Shown one piece after another: positions 1 to 7,373 of a stretch of 15,416 nucleotides of DNA. The stretch comes from Thermohalobaculum sp035513135 (GTDB taxonomy: Bacteria > Pseudomonadota > Alphaproteobacteria > Rhodobacterales > Rhodobacteraceae), in NCBI GenBank assembly GCA_035513135.1, contig DATKCQ010000005.1, positions 1 through 15,416 on the forward strand. The letters run 5' to 3'. The position numbers and the translations under genes are program-made. Numbering within the stretch: the stretch's first letter is position 1; the number at the start of each line of letters is the position of its first letter. The notes below the pieces were generated by a model that saw nothing but the letters and a program-made list of their open reading frames with translations, did no database searches and was not told where the DNA came from.

Positions 1-358
1 GGGCCGCCCGGCCCGCGGCCCCGGGGCTTTCGCCCGCCGTTCCTCGGCCGCCTCTCCCCCGGCCCCTCTCCCAGCGGGAGAGGGGGGCGCGCGGCACCGG
101 CGCCGGGCGTTCCCCCTCGCGCCGGGAGGGGGGTCAGGCTCTGGCCCGCGCAGGCAGTCCAAAAGGCCGCCGGAGCGGATGCACGGCCCTGCGCATCGAG
201 CGGGAATCGCCAAAAAAAGCCGGACCTTGCGGCCCGGCCAGTTCAACAGGGAGGTATCACAACCAGAAACGCCGCCGGGAAGCGACGCTTCTAGAGAGCA
301 TCTAGTATCCGTGCTGCAACGCGGCAAGGTGCGGGAGTGACGCGGGGTGGAAAAGCCG
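1..358. other. Gene-free left edge, very GC-rich
   Basis: I find no coding region I can defend here. A forward frame is open for about 290 bases, but it reads as composition-driven Pro/Arg/Gly/Ala text with no start and no recognisable motif. The stretch holds a perfect hairpin (listed separately), a Shine-Dalgarno-like AGGGAGGT at 248-255 with no ATG, GTG or TTG at a useful distance, and a small inverted repeat (GAAGCG/CGCTTC) at 279-291 just past the end of the minus-strand LysR gene. That last repeat has no T-run, so a terminator call would be weak. Confidence 0.5.
63..85. repeat. Perfect 10-bp inverted repeat, REP-like hairpin
   Basis: CCCCTCTCCC at 63-72 and GGGAGAGGGG at 76-85 are exact reverse complements around a 3-nt AGC loop. 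Hairpins of the CCCTCTCCC...GGGAGAGGG kind occur as dispersed intergenic repeats in many high-GC proteobacteria (known from memory). It lies outside any gene and has no T-tract on either side, so a REP-like element is a better guess than an intrinsic terminator. Confidence 0.6.
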
Positions 359-1276
359 CTATGCGTCCGCTGCAACGCTGGGCGCCGGCTGCTCGCGGCG
401 ATTGAACATCTCGATCTCGTGCACCATGAAGTCGCGGAACGCCAGCACCCGCTGCGAGCGGCGCAGCTCCTCGGGGTAGACGATGTAGACCGGAAAGGGC
501 GGGCTCGCCTCCGCGGGCAGGATGTTGACCAGCTCGGGGTAGTCGCGGGTGATGTAGTCGGGCAGCGCGGCGATGCCGAGCCCGCTGAGCGCCGCCTTCA
601 GCACGCCGAAATAGCTGTTGATCATCAGGTGGGTGTAGCGCTGCGGGTGGATGTGCTGCGCCAGCCAGTCGGCCGCCGCGTGCGGCTGCGGCGAGTTGGG
701 GCTGAACGAGATCACCCGGCGCTGGCCGAGCTCGTCGACGCTGGCGGGCATCCCGGCCCGCTCGACGTAGTCCTGCGAGGCGTAGAGCCGCATCGCCACC
801 TCCATCACCGGGCGGCGGATCAGGGTGGGCTGCTGCGGGCTGGCCATGCGGATGGCGACGTCGGCCTCGCGCATCGGCAGGTCGAGGATCGACTCGGTGA
901 GGATCAGGCTGACCGAGAGATTCGGGTGCGCCTCGAACAGCCGGTGCAGCCTGGGCACCAGCCACAGCGTGCCGAACCCGGCGGTGGCGGTGACGCGCAG
1001 GTCGCCGTGCACCTCGTCCTTCGAATCGCGGATGCGCGCGGCGGCCGCGTTCAGCCGCTTGGTCATCGTCAGCGTCGCCTCGTAGAGCAGCTCGCCCTGC
1101 TCGGTGAGCAGCAGGCCACGGGCGTGGCGGTGGAACAGCGTGCACTGGAGCTGCTCCTCGAGCGCCCGGATCTGCCGGCTGATCGCGGACTGCGAGAGGT
1201 TGAGTTGCTCGCCCGCATGCGTCAGGCTGCCGGCGTCGGCCACCGCGTGGAAGATTCTCAGCTTGTCCCAGTCCAT
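359..1276 (-). CDS. LysR-family regulator, LsrB/VtlR-like
   Basis: This is a DNA-binding transcriptional regulator of 305 residues, normal for LysR proteins. The N-terminal winged helix-turn-helix covers about residues 4-62, with the typical stretch AGSLTHAGEQLNLSQSAISR, and is followed by a periplasmic-binding-like effector domain. The opening DWDKLRIFHAVADAGS, the LFHRHARGL segment, and LPDYI plus a C-terminal AFRDFMVHEI closely resemble LsrB of Sinorhizobium and VtlR of Brucella/Agrobacterium, which act in redox and envelope/virulence control. I chose the ATG at 1276 because GGCGGAG sits about 8 nt upstream and homologues begin at this DWDKLR motif; an open frame continues 20 codons further without support. 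It is divergent from a secreted protein gene across 126 bp, a usual arrangement for a LysR regulator and a target. Unlike LsrB, it has Ala in place of Cys just before LPDY; its only cysteine is in EQLQCTLF. The family call is firm, the subgroup likely. Confidence 0.9.
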   Translation of the reverse strand: MDWDKLRIFHAVADAGSLTHAGEQLNLSQSAISRQIRALEEQLQCTLFHRHARGLLLTEQGELLYEATLTMTKRLNAAAARIRDSKDEVHGDLRVTATAGFGTLWLVPRLHRLFEAHPNLSVSLILTESILDLPMREADVAIRMASPQQPTLIRRPVMEVAMRLYASQDYVERAGMPASVDELGQRRVISFSPNSPQPHAAADWLAQHIHPQRYTHLMINSYFGVLKAALSGLGIAALPDYITRDYPELVNILPAEASPPFPVYIVYPEELRRSQRVLAFRDFMVHEIEMFNRREQPAPSVAADA

Positions 1277-1297
1277 TCCGAATCTCCGCCCCGGACT

Positions 1298-1315
1298 CGG
1301 TTCCGCGCCGAACCG
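1298..1315. promoter_or_regulatory. Candidate operator between divergent genes
   Basis: CGGTTC (1298-1303) and GAACCG (1310-1315) form a perfect 6-bp inverted repeat with a 6-nt spacer. It lies 21 bp upstream of the LysR start and 87 bp upstream of the secreted-protein start, where an autoregulatory LysR site would be expected. The spacing does not fit the canonical T-N11-A box exactly, so assignment to this regulator is a guess. Confidence 0.3.
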
Positions 1316-1402
1316 TGCCCCAAACCCCGCACGCAAGCCAACTGCGTTGCCCGGCTCTCTCGCCTGTGGCCGCGCACTCTGCCATGCAATATAAGGGCGA
1401 AC

Positions 1403-2266
1403 ATGAATCTACGAATAAAAATGCGGAAGCTGCTGCCGGCGCTGGTCGCCGCCGGCATCGCGCTGGCGCCGCTCGCCGCCCTGGCCGCCGGGCTGTCCGG
1501 CTCGTATTACGGCATCGACGATGCGACCGGCGCTTCCATCAGCATCGAGCCGGCCGGCGATGGCTTTCGCGGCACCTTCTTCGACCGCCACGGCAATGCC
1601 CAGAAGTTCGAGGCCAAGCGCAACGGCGCGTCCGCCGAGACGCAGCTCAACATGGACGGACGGCGGGTGATGCTGCTGGTCGACCCGATGCCCTACGGCG
1701 CCAGGGTGGCGCTGGTGCCGCTCGACGCCGAGGGGCGGCTCGACCCGGAAACCGGGCGGCTTCTCGATTTCGTGCGCGGCGAGCTCGACCTGCCGGCGCC
1801 GGGCCCCGACTTCGCCGCCGCGCCGGAGCACGCGCGCGAGCGCATCACCGCCAACAGCTTTCTCGCGTCCTACGAGTTCTGGGCGCCGGTGGGCGTGCGC
1901 AACGGCTATCTCTCGCTGCCCGAGCGCTTTCGCACGCTGATGCGGCTGTTCCCGGCGGTGCAGCTCGACGTGATCTGGAAGCTGTGCCTCGCGCCGGATG
2001 CCGGGCGGGCGCTGGCGCTGGCGCTGCGCGGCCAGGGCGTGTCCTGCGCCCAGGTGATCGACGGCATCGCCAACGCCCAGATATCGGGCAACTTCGACCG
2101 GTTCAAGGCGGAGGCGCGGGCACAGCGGGCGACGCTGCGGTTGAACGTGCGCTGCGCCGATGGCTATCCCGAATCGCGGCAGAACTGCGACCGCGCCGCG
2201 CGGGAGCTCAGCGCCCAGGCGGTCGCGCTCGACACCGCGGCGTCGGTGCTGGCCCGCTATCGCTGA
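1403..2266 (+). CDS. Secreted protein of unknown function (287 aa)
   Basis: I do not recognise this protein. The N-terminus is a clear Sec signal peptide: a basic start (MNLRIKMRK), a hydrophobic core, and a likely cut after AALAA near residue 29. The mature part seems to have two halves. Residues about 30-130 are rich in beta-type segments (GSYYGIDD, GDGFRGTFFDRHG). Residues about 150-287 are more helical and carry four cysteines (195, 215, 251, 262) that could form two disulfides in the periplasm. There is no membrane segment after the signal and no lipobox cysteine. The ATG at 1403 has AAGGG about 7 nt upstream; a second ATG at 1421 lacks a ribosome site. It is divergent from the LsrB-like regulator and converges on the HxlR gene with a 4-bp gap. 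Regulation by the neighbouring LysR protein is inferred from position only. Confidence 0.82.
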   Translation: MNLRIKMRKLLPALVAAGIALAPLAALAAGLSGSYYGIDDATGASISIEPAGDGFRGTFFDRHGNAQKFEAKRNGASAETQLNMDGRRVMLLVDPMPYGARVALVPLDAEGRLDPETGRLLDFVRGELDLPAPGPDFAAAPEHARERITANSFLASYEFWAPVGVRNGYLSLPERFRTLMRLFPAVQLDVIWKLCLAPDAGRALALALRGQGVSCAQVIDGIANAQISGNFDRFKAEARAQRATLRLNVRCADGYPESRQNCDRAARELSAQAVALDTAASVLARYR

Positions 2267-2270
2267 AGGG

Positions 2271-2732
2271 TCAGTGGCGGATCTCGGTAAAGGCGCGGCC
2301 GTTCAGCGGCGCCCCCGCGGCCACGCCGTTGGAGCCCCGGTTGGAGGCCCGGTTGGAGGCCCGGTTGGAGACCCCATTGGAGACACCCTTGGACGCGGCT
2401 TCGCTCGCCTCGGCGCCGTTCGTCAAGCCGGTGCGGCCCCAGCTCTCGATCATCTCGAGCGCCGGGCGCAGCGCCTCGGCCCTGGAGGTGGGGCGGTACT
2501 CGAGCCGCCGCGCGCCGACGCGCACCGGACGCTTGACCAGGATGCCCTCCTCGACCAGGCGGACGAGACGGCTCGACAGGATGTTGCGGGCGACGCCCAG
2601 CCGGTTCTGGAAGTTGTCGAACCGGCTGGTGCCGTTCAGCGCCTCCCAGACGATGAGAAGGCTCCATCCGTCGCCGATCTGACGCACTGCGCGGTTCAGG
2701 CCGGTCGACTGGTTAAGCGGTGCATTGCTCAC
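2271..2732 (-). CDS. HxlR-family transcriptional regulator with repetitive tail
   Basis: This is a winged-helix DNA-binding regulator. Residues about 12-98 carry the HxlR pattern: AVRQIGDGWSLLIVWEAL, then SRFDNFQNRLGVARNILSSR, then LEYRPT, ending at MIESWGR. I chose the GTG at 2732 because GGGGGGAG lies 5-6 nt upstream; a TTG eight codons further up has no such site. The protein is 153 residues; typical HxlR domains end near residue 105-115. The extra ~45 residues form a low-complexity tail of Ser-Asn-x-x units encoded by a 12-bp tandem repeat. The N-terminal cysteine common in this family (CP motif, redox sensor in YodB/HypR) is absent, and the protein has no cysteine at all. It is divergent from the SDR gene across 200 bp and likely controls it and perhaps the downstream oxidoreductase (inference). 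Confidence 0.85.
   Translation of the reverse strand: MSNAPLNQSTGLNRAVRQIGDGWSLLIVWEALNGTSRFDNFQNRLGVARNILSSRLVRLVEEGILVKRPVRVGARRLEYRPTSRAEALRPALEMIESWGRTGLTNGAEASEAASKGVSNGVSNRASNRASNRGSNGVAAGAPLNGRAFTEIRH
2327..2398. repeat. 12-bp tandem repeat inside HxlR gene, about six units
   Basis: Units resembling GGTTGGAGGCCC follow each other at 2327, 2339, 2351, 2363, 2375 and 2387. The second and third are identical, the fourth has one change, and the outer ones are more diverged. On the minus strand each unit encodes four residues of the form Ser-Asn-(Arg/Gly)-(Ala/Gly/Val). Because the unit is a multiple of three, gain or loss of copies would change tail length without a frameshift. Confidence 0.9.
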
Positions 2733-2932
2733 GGCGGCTCCCCCCGTATGACGCAATTTGATCTCGATCCTGCATCGACAACACGCCGGCCTGGGTTTTC
2801 TTTTGCGATCGACTCGAAAATTTTCTCGGCAGCTTGAATCCCGCCGCGCCGCCCGATTGGCGTTCCGGCGGACGGGCGGTCTCTGCTAAGCTCGATCAGG
2901 TGACGGCAACACGGGCAGAGGGGGCCGGCGGC
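2733..2932. promoter_or_regulatory. Divergent HxlR/SDR promoter region with palindrome
   Basis: This 200-bp gap separates the starts of two divergent genes and is clearly more AT-rich in its middle (about 2755-2835) than its surroundings. It contains the perfect 10-bp palindrome GAAAATTTTC at 2816-2825, about 107 bp upstream of the SDR start. HxlR proteins bind imperfect palindromes as dimers, so this is a reasonable operator candidate. No convincing -35/-10 pair stands out on either strand. Confidence 0.4.
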
Positions 2933-3670
2933 ATGGACAGGCAGCGGGTTCTGGTGACCGGCGCATCGAGCGGGCTCGGCGCGCACATGGCGCTGTGGCT
3001 GGCCGCGCGCGGCGCGCGGGTGGCCGCGGCGGCCCGGCGGGTCGAGGCGCTCGAGGCGCTGGCGGCCGAGGCCGCGGGCCGGCTGGTGCCGGTGGCGATG
3101 GACGTGTCCGACGCCGAATCGGTGCGCCGCGGCGTGGCCGCGGCCGCCGAGGCGCTGGGCGGGCTCGACGGGCTGGTCAACAATGCCGGGATCGCCTGGT
3201 CGGGACGCTCGCTGGAGATGCCCGACGAGGACTGGCAGCGGGTGATCGACACCAACCTCTCGGGCGTCTTCCGGGTGGCGCAGGCGGCGGCGCGCGCCAT
3301 GGCCGAGCGGCAGGGCGGGGCGATCGTCAACATCGCCTCGATCCTCGGGCTCGGCACCGGGCACGGGCTCGCGGCCTACTGCACCTCGAAGGCGGCGGTG
3401 GCGCACCTGACCCGCACCCTGGCGATGGAATGGGCGCGGCTCGGCATCCGCGTGAACGCGCTGGCGCCCGGGTTCTTTCCCACCGCGATGAACCGCGACT
3501 TCCTCGAGAGCGCCGAGGGCGAGAAGCTGAGAAAACGCGTGCCGATGGGCCGCTTCGGGCGGTTCGAGGACCTCGAGGGGCCGCTCGAGCTTTTGCTCGG
3601 CGACCGGGGCGCCTACATTACCGGTGTGGTGCTGCCGGTGGACGGGGGACACCTGGTGCGCGCGCTCTGA
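2933..3670 (+). CDS. Short-chain dehydrogenase/reductase (SDR), FabG-like
   Basis: This is a 245-residue NAD(P)-dependent oxidoreductase, a normal length for a classical SDR. The Rossmann motif TGASSGLG is at 9-16, NNAG at 83-86, the active-site Asn in DTNLSG near 109, Ser136, Tyr149 and Lys153 (YxxxK), and the PG segment at 179-180 followed by FFPTAM. The C-terminal DGGHLV is typical of the family. The ATG at 2933 opens directly on the nucleotide-binding strand and has GAGGGGG about 10 nt upstream; the frame is open for 33 more codons but these do not look like SDR sequence. The cytoplasmic substrate cannot be told from sequence. It is preceded by the divergent HxlR regulator and followed 102 bp later by the large ferredoxin oxidoreductase, so a shared catabolic role is possible but unproven. 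Confidence 0.93.
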   Translation: MDRQRVLVTGASSGLGAHMALWLAARGARVAAAARRVEALEALAAEAAGRLVPVAMDVSDAESVRRGVAAAAEALGGLDGLVNNAGIAWSGRSLEMPDEDWQRVIDTNLSGVFRVAQAAARAMAERQGGAIVNIASILGLGTGHGLAAYCTSKAAVAHLTRTLAMEWARLGIRVNALAPGFFPTAMNRDFLESAEGEKLRKRVPMGRFGRFEDLEGPLELLLGDRGAYITGVVLPVDGGHLVRAL

Positions 3671-3706
3671 AGGGCGTCGCCGGATTTGCGCGCGGCCGGG
3701 ACGCGC

Positions 3707-3735
3707 TTGCCGGATAGGTCATAGTCGTTTACCTT
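3707..3735 (+). promoter_or_regulatory. Possible sigma-70 promoter for the oxidoreductase
   Basis: TTGCCG at 3707-3712 and TACCTT at 3730-3735 are separated by 17 bp, in the 102-bp gap before the large oxidoreductase gene. The -35 is good and the -10 is a weak match. If real, the gene has its own promoter rather than depending only on read-through from the SDR gene. Confidence 0.3.
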
Positions 3736-3772
3736 TAAGCCGAGTGCGCCAACCCACTGGGAGAAACCGGGC

Positions 3773-6700
3773 ATGGACCTGCGCGACGTCCGCCTAATGG
3801 ACCGCTACGACCTCTCCAGGACCCCTGTTCTGCTCTCGGGCACGCAGGCGCTGGTGCGCGCCGCGCTGATGCAGCACGTCCGCGACCGCGCGGCGGGGCT
3901 GGACACCGCCGGCTACGTCACCGGCTACCGCGGCTCGCCGCTGGGCGCGGTGGACGGCACCTTCCAGGCGGCGGGCAAGTTCCTCGCCGAACACCAGGTG
4001 GTGTTCCAGCCGGGGCTCAACGAGGACCTCGCCGCCACCGCGCTGTGGGGCAGCCAGCAGGCCGAGCTGCGCGGCGAGGGCAGGTATGACGGGGTCTTCG
4101 GCCTATGGTACGGCAAGGGGCCGGGCGTCGACCGCACCGGCGACGTGTTCCGGCACGCCAACCTCGCCGGCTCGTCCAGGCATGGCGGCGTGCTGGTGGC
4201 GATGGGCGACGATCACACCTGCGAGAGCTCGACCACCTGCCACCAGTCCGAGATGGCGATGATGGACGCCATGATCCCGGTGCTCTCCCCGGCGGGCGTG
4301 CAGGAGCTGATCGACTACATGCTCCTTGGCTGGGCGCTCAGCCGGTTCTCCGGGCTCTGGGTCGGCATAAAGTCGATGAAGGACACGGTCGAGGCGACCG
4401 CCGTGGTCGACGGCGACCCGCACCGGCTTTCGATCGAGACTCCGTCGGACTTCGCCATGCCGCCGGAGGGGCTGAACATCCGGCTCGGCGACACGCCGCA
4501 GGCGCAGGAGGCGCGGCTGCACGACCACAAGCGCTTCGCGGCGCAGGCCTTCGCCCGGGCGAACCGGCTGGACCGGCGCGAGCTGGGCGAGGCCGGGGCG
4601 CGCATCGGCATCGTCTCGGCGGGCAAGAGCTGGCTCGACACGGCTCACGCGCTCGCGACGCTGGGGATCGACGCGGGCGTCGCGCGCGAGATCGGCCTGA
4701 CCGCCTACAAGGTGGGCATGGTCTGGCCGCTCGAGACCCGGCGCCTGCGCGCGTGGGCCGAGGGGCTCGACCTGATCGTGGTGGTCGAGGAGAAGCGCCC
4801 GATCATCGAGACCCAGCTCAAGGAGGTGCTGTTCGGCGTGCCCGGCCACCCGCGGGTGATCGGCTGGAAGGACGAGGCGGGCGAGGTGCTGTTCTCGGTC
4901 AAGCTCGGCCTCGACCCGGCGGTGATCGGCCGGGGCCTGGGCCGGGTGCTGACGGCCGAGGGCGCCGGGCCGGCCGGGCTCGGGGCGCGGCTGGCGCATC
5001 TGGCCGAGCTGGCCGAGGCGGGCAACCAGCCCGAGCTGGCCGAGCGCAAGCCGTGGTTCTGCGCCGGCTGCCCGCACAACACCTCGACCGTCGTGCCCGA
5101 GGGCGGGCGCGCCTATGCCGGCATCGGCTGCCACTACATGGTGCAGTGGATGGACCGCCAGACCGAGGGCTTCACCCACATGGGCGGCGAGGGTGCCAAC
5201 TGGATCGGCGAGGAGCCGTTCTCCAGGCGCGGCCACGTCTTCCAGAACCTCGGCGACGGCACCTACAACCACTCGGGCCTGATGGCGATCCGCGCCGCGG
5301 TGGCCGCCGGCACCAACATCACCTTCAAGATCCTCTACAACGACGCCGTGGCGATGACCGGCGGCCAGGCCCACGAGGGCGGGCTGACGCCCGACCGGAT
5401 CGCCCGCGAGGTGATGGCCGCGGGCGTCAAGCGCGTGGTCGCGGTGGTCGACGAGAAGGAGGCGCAGCCCGAGTTCCCCGCCGGCGTCGCGGTATTCGAG
5501 CGCGAGAAGCTCGCCCCCGTGCAGCGCGAGTTGCAGGAGGTCGAAGGGGTCAGCGCGCTGATCTACGTGCAGACCTGCGCCGCCGAGAAGCGCCGGCGGA
5601 GGAAGCGCGGCAAGTTCCCGGATCCCGACCGGCGGGTCTTCATCAACCCGCTGGTCTGCGAGGGCTGCGGCGACTGCGGCGTCAAGTCGAACTGCGTGGC
5701 GATCCTGCCGCTCGAGACGCCGTTCGGCAGGAAGCGCGAGATCGACCAGTCGGCCTGCAACAAGGACTTCTCCTGCCTCAAGGGCTTCTGCCCGAGCTTC
5801 GTCACCGTCGAGGGCGCGGTGCCCAGGGCGAAGGCCACCGCCGACTTCGCCCTGCCCGATCTGCCCGACCCAAAGGTGCCCGCGCTCGAGCGGCCCTGGA
5901 ACATCCTGGTCACCGGGGTCGGCGGCACCGGCGTGGTGACCGTGGGGGCGCTGATCTCGATGGCGGCGCATCTGGAGGGCAAGGGCGCCAGCGAGATGCA
6001 GATGGCCGGGCTCGCCCAGAAGGGCGGCGCGGTGACCATCCACTGCCGCGTGGCGCCGATGCCCGAGGACATCAAGGCGATCCGCATCGGGCTCGGCGAG
6101 GCCGACGCGGTGATCGGCGGCGACATGGTGGTGACGGCGGCGCCCGCCTCGATCGCCAAGATGGAGCGCGGCCGCACGCGCGTGGTCTGCAACAGCCACG
6201 AGATCCCGACCGGCGAGTTCACCCACAACACCGAGTTCCACCTGCCCATGCAGGCGCTCAGGCTGGCCGTCGAGCGGCGGATCGGCGCCGGGGCGCTCGG
6301 CATGGTGGACGCCACCGAGCTCGCCGAGCGCCTGCTGGGCGACGCCATCTACGCCAACGTGCTGCTGCTCGGCGCCGCCTGGCAGGCGGGCGCGGTGCCG
6401 CTTTCGGCCGCGGCGCTGAGAAAGGCGATCGAGCTCAACGGCGCCGGGGTCGAGGGCAACCTGCGCGCCTTCGAGATCGGGCGCTGGGCGGTGGCGCATC
6501 CCGACGACGCGAAGACCGCGGCGGCCACGGAGGCGCCGGCCGCGGAGACGCTCGAGCACAAGATCGAGCGCCGCGCCGAGTTCCTCATCGGCTACCAGGG
6601 CAGGCGGCTGGCCCGGCGCTACCGCAACTTCGTGCGCCACGCGCGCGACAAGGAGGAGGCGGTCGGCGTCAGCGGCTTCGCCGAGGCGGTGGCCGAGGGT

Positions 6701-7195
6701 TACTTCAAGCTGCTCGCCTACAAGGACGAATACGAGGTGGCGCGGCTGCACGCCGAGACGCTGGACGCGGCGCTGGGCGAGGCGTTCGACGGCGTGCGGC
6801 GGGTGACCTACCACCTGGCTCCGCCGATCCTGGGGCGCAAGGATTCCGAGGGCCGGCCGGTCAAGACCGAGTTCGGGCCGTGGATGGGCCGCGTGTTCGG
6901 GGCCCTGGCGCGCCTGCGTTTCCTGCGCGCGACGCCCCTCGACCCGTTCGGCTACAGCGCCGAGCGGCGCATGGAGCGCCGGATGATCCGCGACTACCAG
7001 GCCCTGATCGGCGAGCTCCTGGGCGGGCTCGACCCGCGCAACGCGCGGCTTGCGACGGAACTCGCCCGCCTGCCCCTCAAGGTGCGCGGCTTCGGGCACG
7101 TGAAGCGCGCCAACGCCGAGCGCGCCGCGGCCGAGCGCGAGGCGCTGCTCGAGCGGTTCCGCGCCGGCGAGACGGTGCCCCAGGCAGCGGAGTAG
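3773..7195 (+). CDS. Indolepyruvate:ferredoxin oxidoreductase family protein, fused subunits
   Basis: This 1140-residue cytoplasmic enzyme fuses the parts that are separate IorA and IorB subunits in archaea. The expected reaction is thiamine-diphosphate- and CoA-dependent oxidative decarboxylation of aryl pyruvates (from Trp, Phe or Tyr) with ferredoxin as electron acceptor. Residues about 15-400 form the IorA-like N-terminal part (YVTGYRGSPLG, GLNEDLAATALWGSQ). The TPP-binding part follows, with CAGC at 430-433, GDG at 494-496 and the metal-ligand Asn in LYNDAVAMTGGQ at 523. A ferredoxin-like cluster region has cysteines 629, 632, 635, 641, then 662, 668, 673. The gamma-type (IorB) domain starts at NILVTGVGGTGVVT (710-). 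The last ~200 residues are the extension seen in proteobacterial members (the DUF6537 region). GGGAG lies about 9 nt before the ATG. The length is normal for this fused type and I see no damage. The true physiological substrate is uncertain. Confidence 0.93.
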   Translation: MDLRDVRLMDRYDLSRTPVLLSGTQALVRAALMQHVRDRAAGLDTAGYVTGYRGSPLGAVDGTFQAAGKFLAEHQVVFQPGLNEDLAATALWGSQQAELRGEGRYDGVFGLWYGKGPGVDRTGDVFRHANLAGSSRHGGVLVAMGDDHTCESSTTCHQSEMAMMDAMIPVLSPAGVQELIDYMLLGWALSRFSGLWVGIKSMKDTVEATAVVDGDPHRLSIETPSDFAMPPEGLNIRLGDTPQAQEARLHDHKRFAAQAFARANRLDRRELGEAGARIGIVSAGKSWLDTAHALATLGIDAGVAREIGLTAYKVGMVWPLETRRLRAWAEGLDLIVVVEEKRPIIETQLKEVLFGVPGHPRVIGWKDEAGEVLFSVKLGLDPAVIGRGLGRVLTAEGAGPAGLGARLAHLAELAEAGNQPELAERKPWFCAGCPHNTSTVVPEGGRAYAGIGCHYMVQWMDRQTEGFTHMGGEGANWIGEEPFSRRGHVFQNLGDGTYNHSGLMAIRAAVAAGTNITFKILYNDAVAMTGGQAHEGGLTPDRIAREVMAAGVKRVVAVVDEKEAQPEFPAGVAVFEREKLAPVQRELQEVEGVSALIYVQTCAAEKRRRRKRGKFPDPDRRVFINPLVCEGCGDCGVKSNCVAILPLETPFGRKREIDQSACNKDFSCLKGFCPSFVTVEGAVPRAKATADFALPDLPDPKVPALERPWNILVTGVGGTGVVTVGALISMAAHLEGKGASEMQMAGLAQKGGAVTIHCRVAPMPEDIKAIRIGLGEADAVIGGDMVVTAAPASIAKMERGRTRVVCNSHEIPTGEFTHNTEFHLPMQALRLAVERRIGAGALGMVDATELAERLLGDAIYANVLLLGAAWQAGAVPLSAAALRKAIELNGAGVEGNLRAFEIGRWAVAHPDDAKTAAATEAPAAETLEHKIERRAEFLIGYQGRRLARRYRNFVRHARDKEEAVGVSGFAEAVAEGYFKLLAYKDEYEVARLHAETLDAALGEAFDGVRRVTYHLAPPILGRKDSEGRPVKTEFGPWMGRVFGALARLRFLRATPLDPFGYSAERRMERRMIRDYQALIGELLGGLDPRNARLATELARLPLKVRGFGHVKRANAERAAAEREALLERFRAGETVPQAAE

Positions 7196-7227
7196 CGCGC
7201 GGCCGGGACGTCAACGCGGCCGGACAC

Positions 7228-7243
7228 CCCCGCCTGCGCGGGG
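7228..7243. repeat. Hairpin between convergent genes, REP-like or weak terminator
   Basis: CCCCGC (7228-7233) and GCGGGG (7238-7243) pair around a 4-nt loop, 32 bp past the stop of the large oxidoreductase and on the far side from the convergent MBL gene. The surrounding text (CACCCCCGCCTGCGCGGGGTGACG) resembles dispersed repeats common between genes in alphaproteobacteria. There is no T-run after it. Two further short palindromes, ACGCATGCGT at 7246-7255 and GCACATGTGC at 7344-7353, lie in the same 178-bp gap, which otherwise has no gene. Confidence 0.5.
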
Positions 7244-7373
7244 TGACGCATGCGTTTGCCCCCTGGCTCGACCGTTCCCCGTGGGGTAATTTCACCTGTA
7301 TCAGAATGGGAACGCTTGCAAAGACAAACACTTGAGCACCTGCGCACATGTGCACAGGCCCGCCGCGCCCGCC

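Noticed and set aside
248..255. AGGGAGGT, a strong Shine-Dalgarno-like site
   Set aside because: No start codon at a useful distance and the frame beyond stops at 292; at most a trace of a lost gene.
347..1402. Long open plus-strand frame in front of the secreted protein, which would make a 639-residue protein
   Set aside because: It is antisense to the well-supported LysR gene; the signal peptide and ribosome site place the real start at 1403.
4103..7099. A 998-residue open frame on the minus strand
   Set aside because: It is the antisense of the oxidoreductase gene. Long antisense frames are expected at this GC content and codon usage, and it shows no motif.
4105..7335. A 1076-residue plus-strand frame overlapping the oxidoreductase
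   Set aside because: It is the +1 shadow of the same gene, full of Arg/Gly/Ala/Pro without domain pattern.
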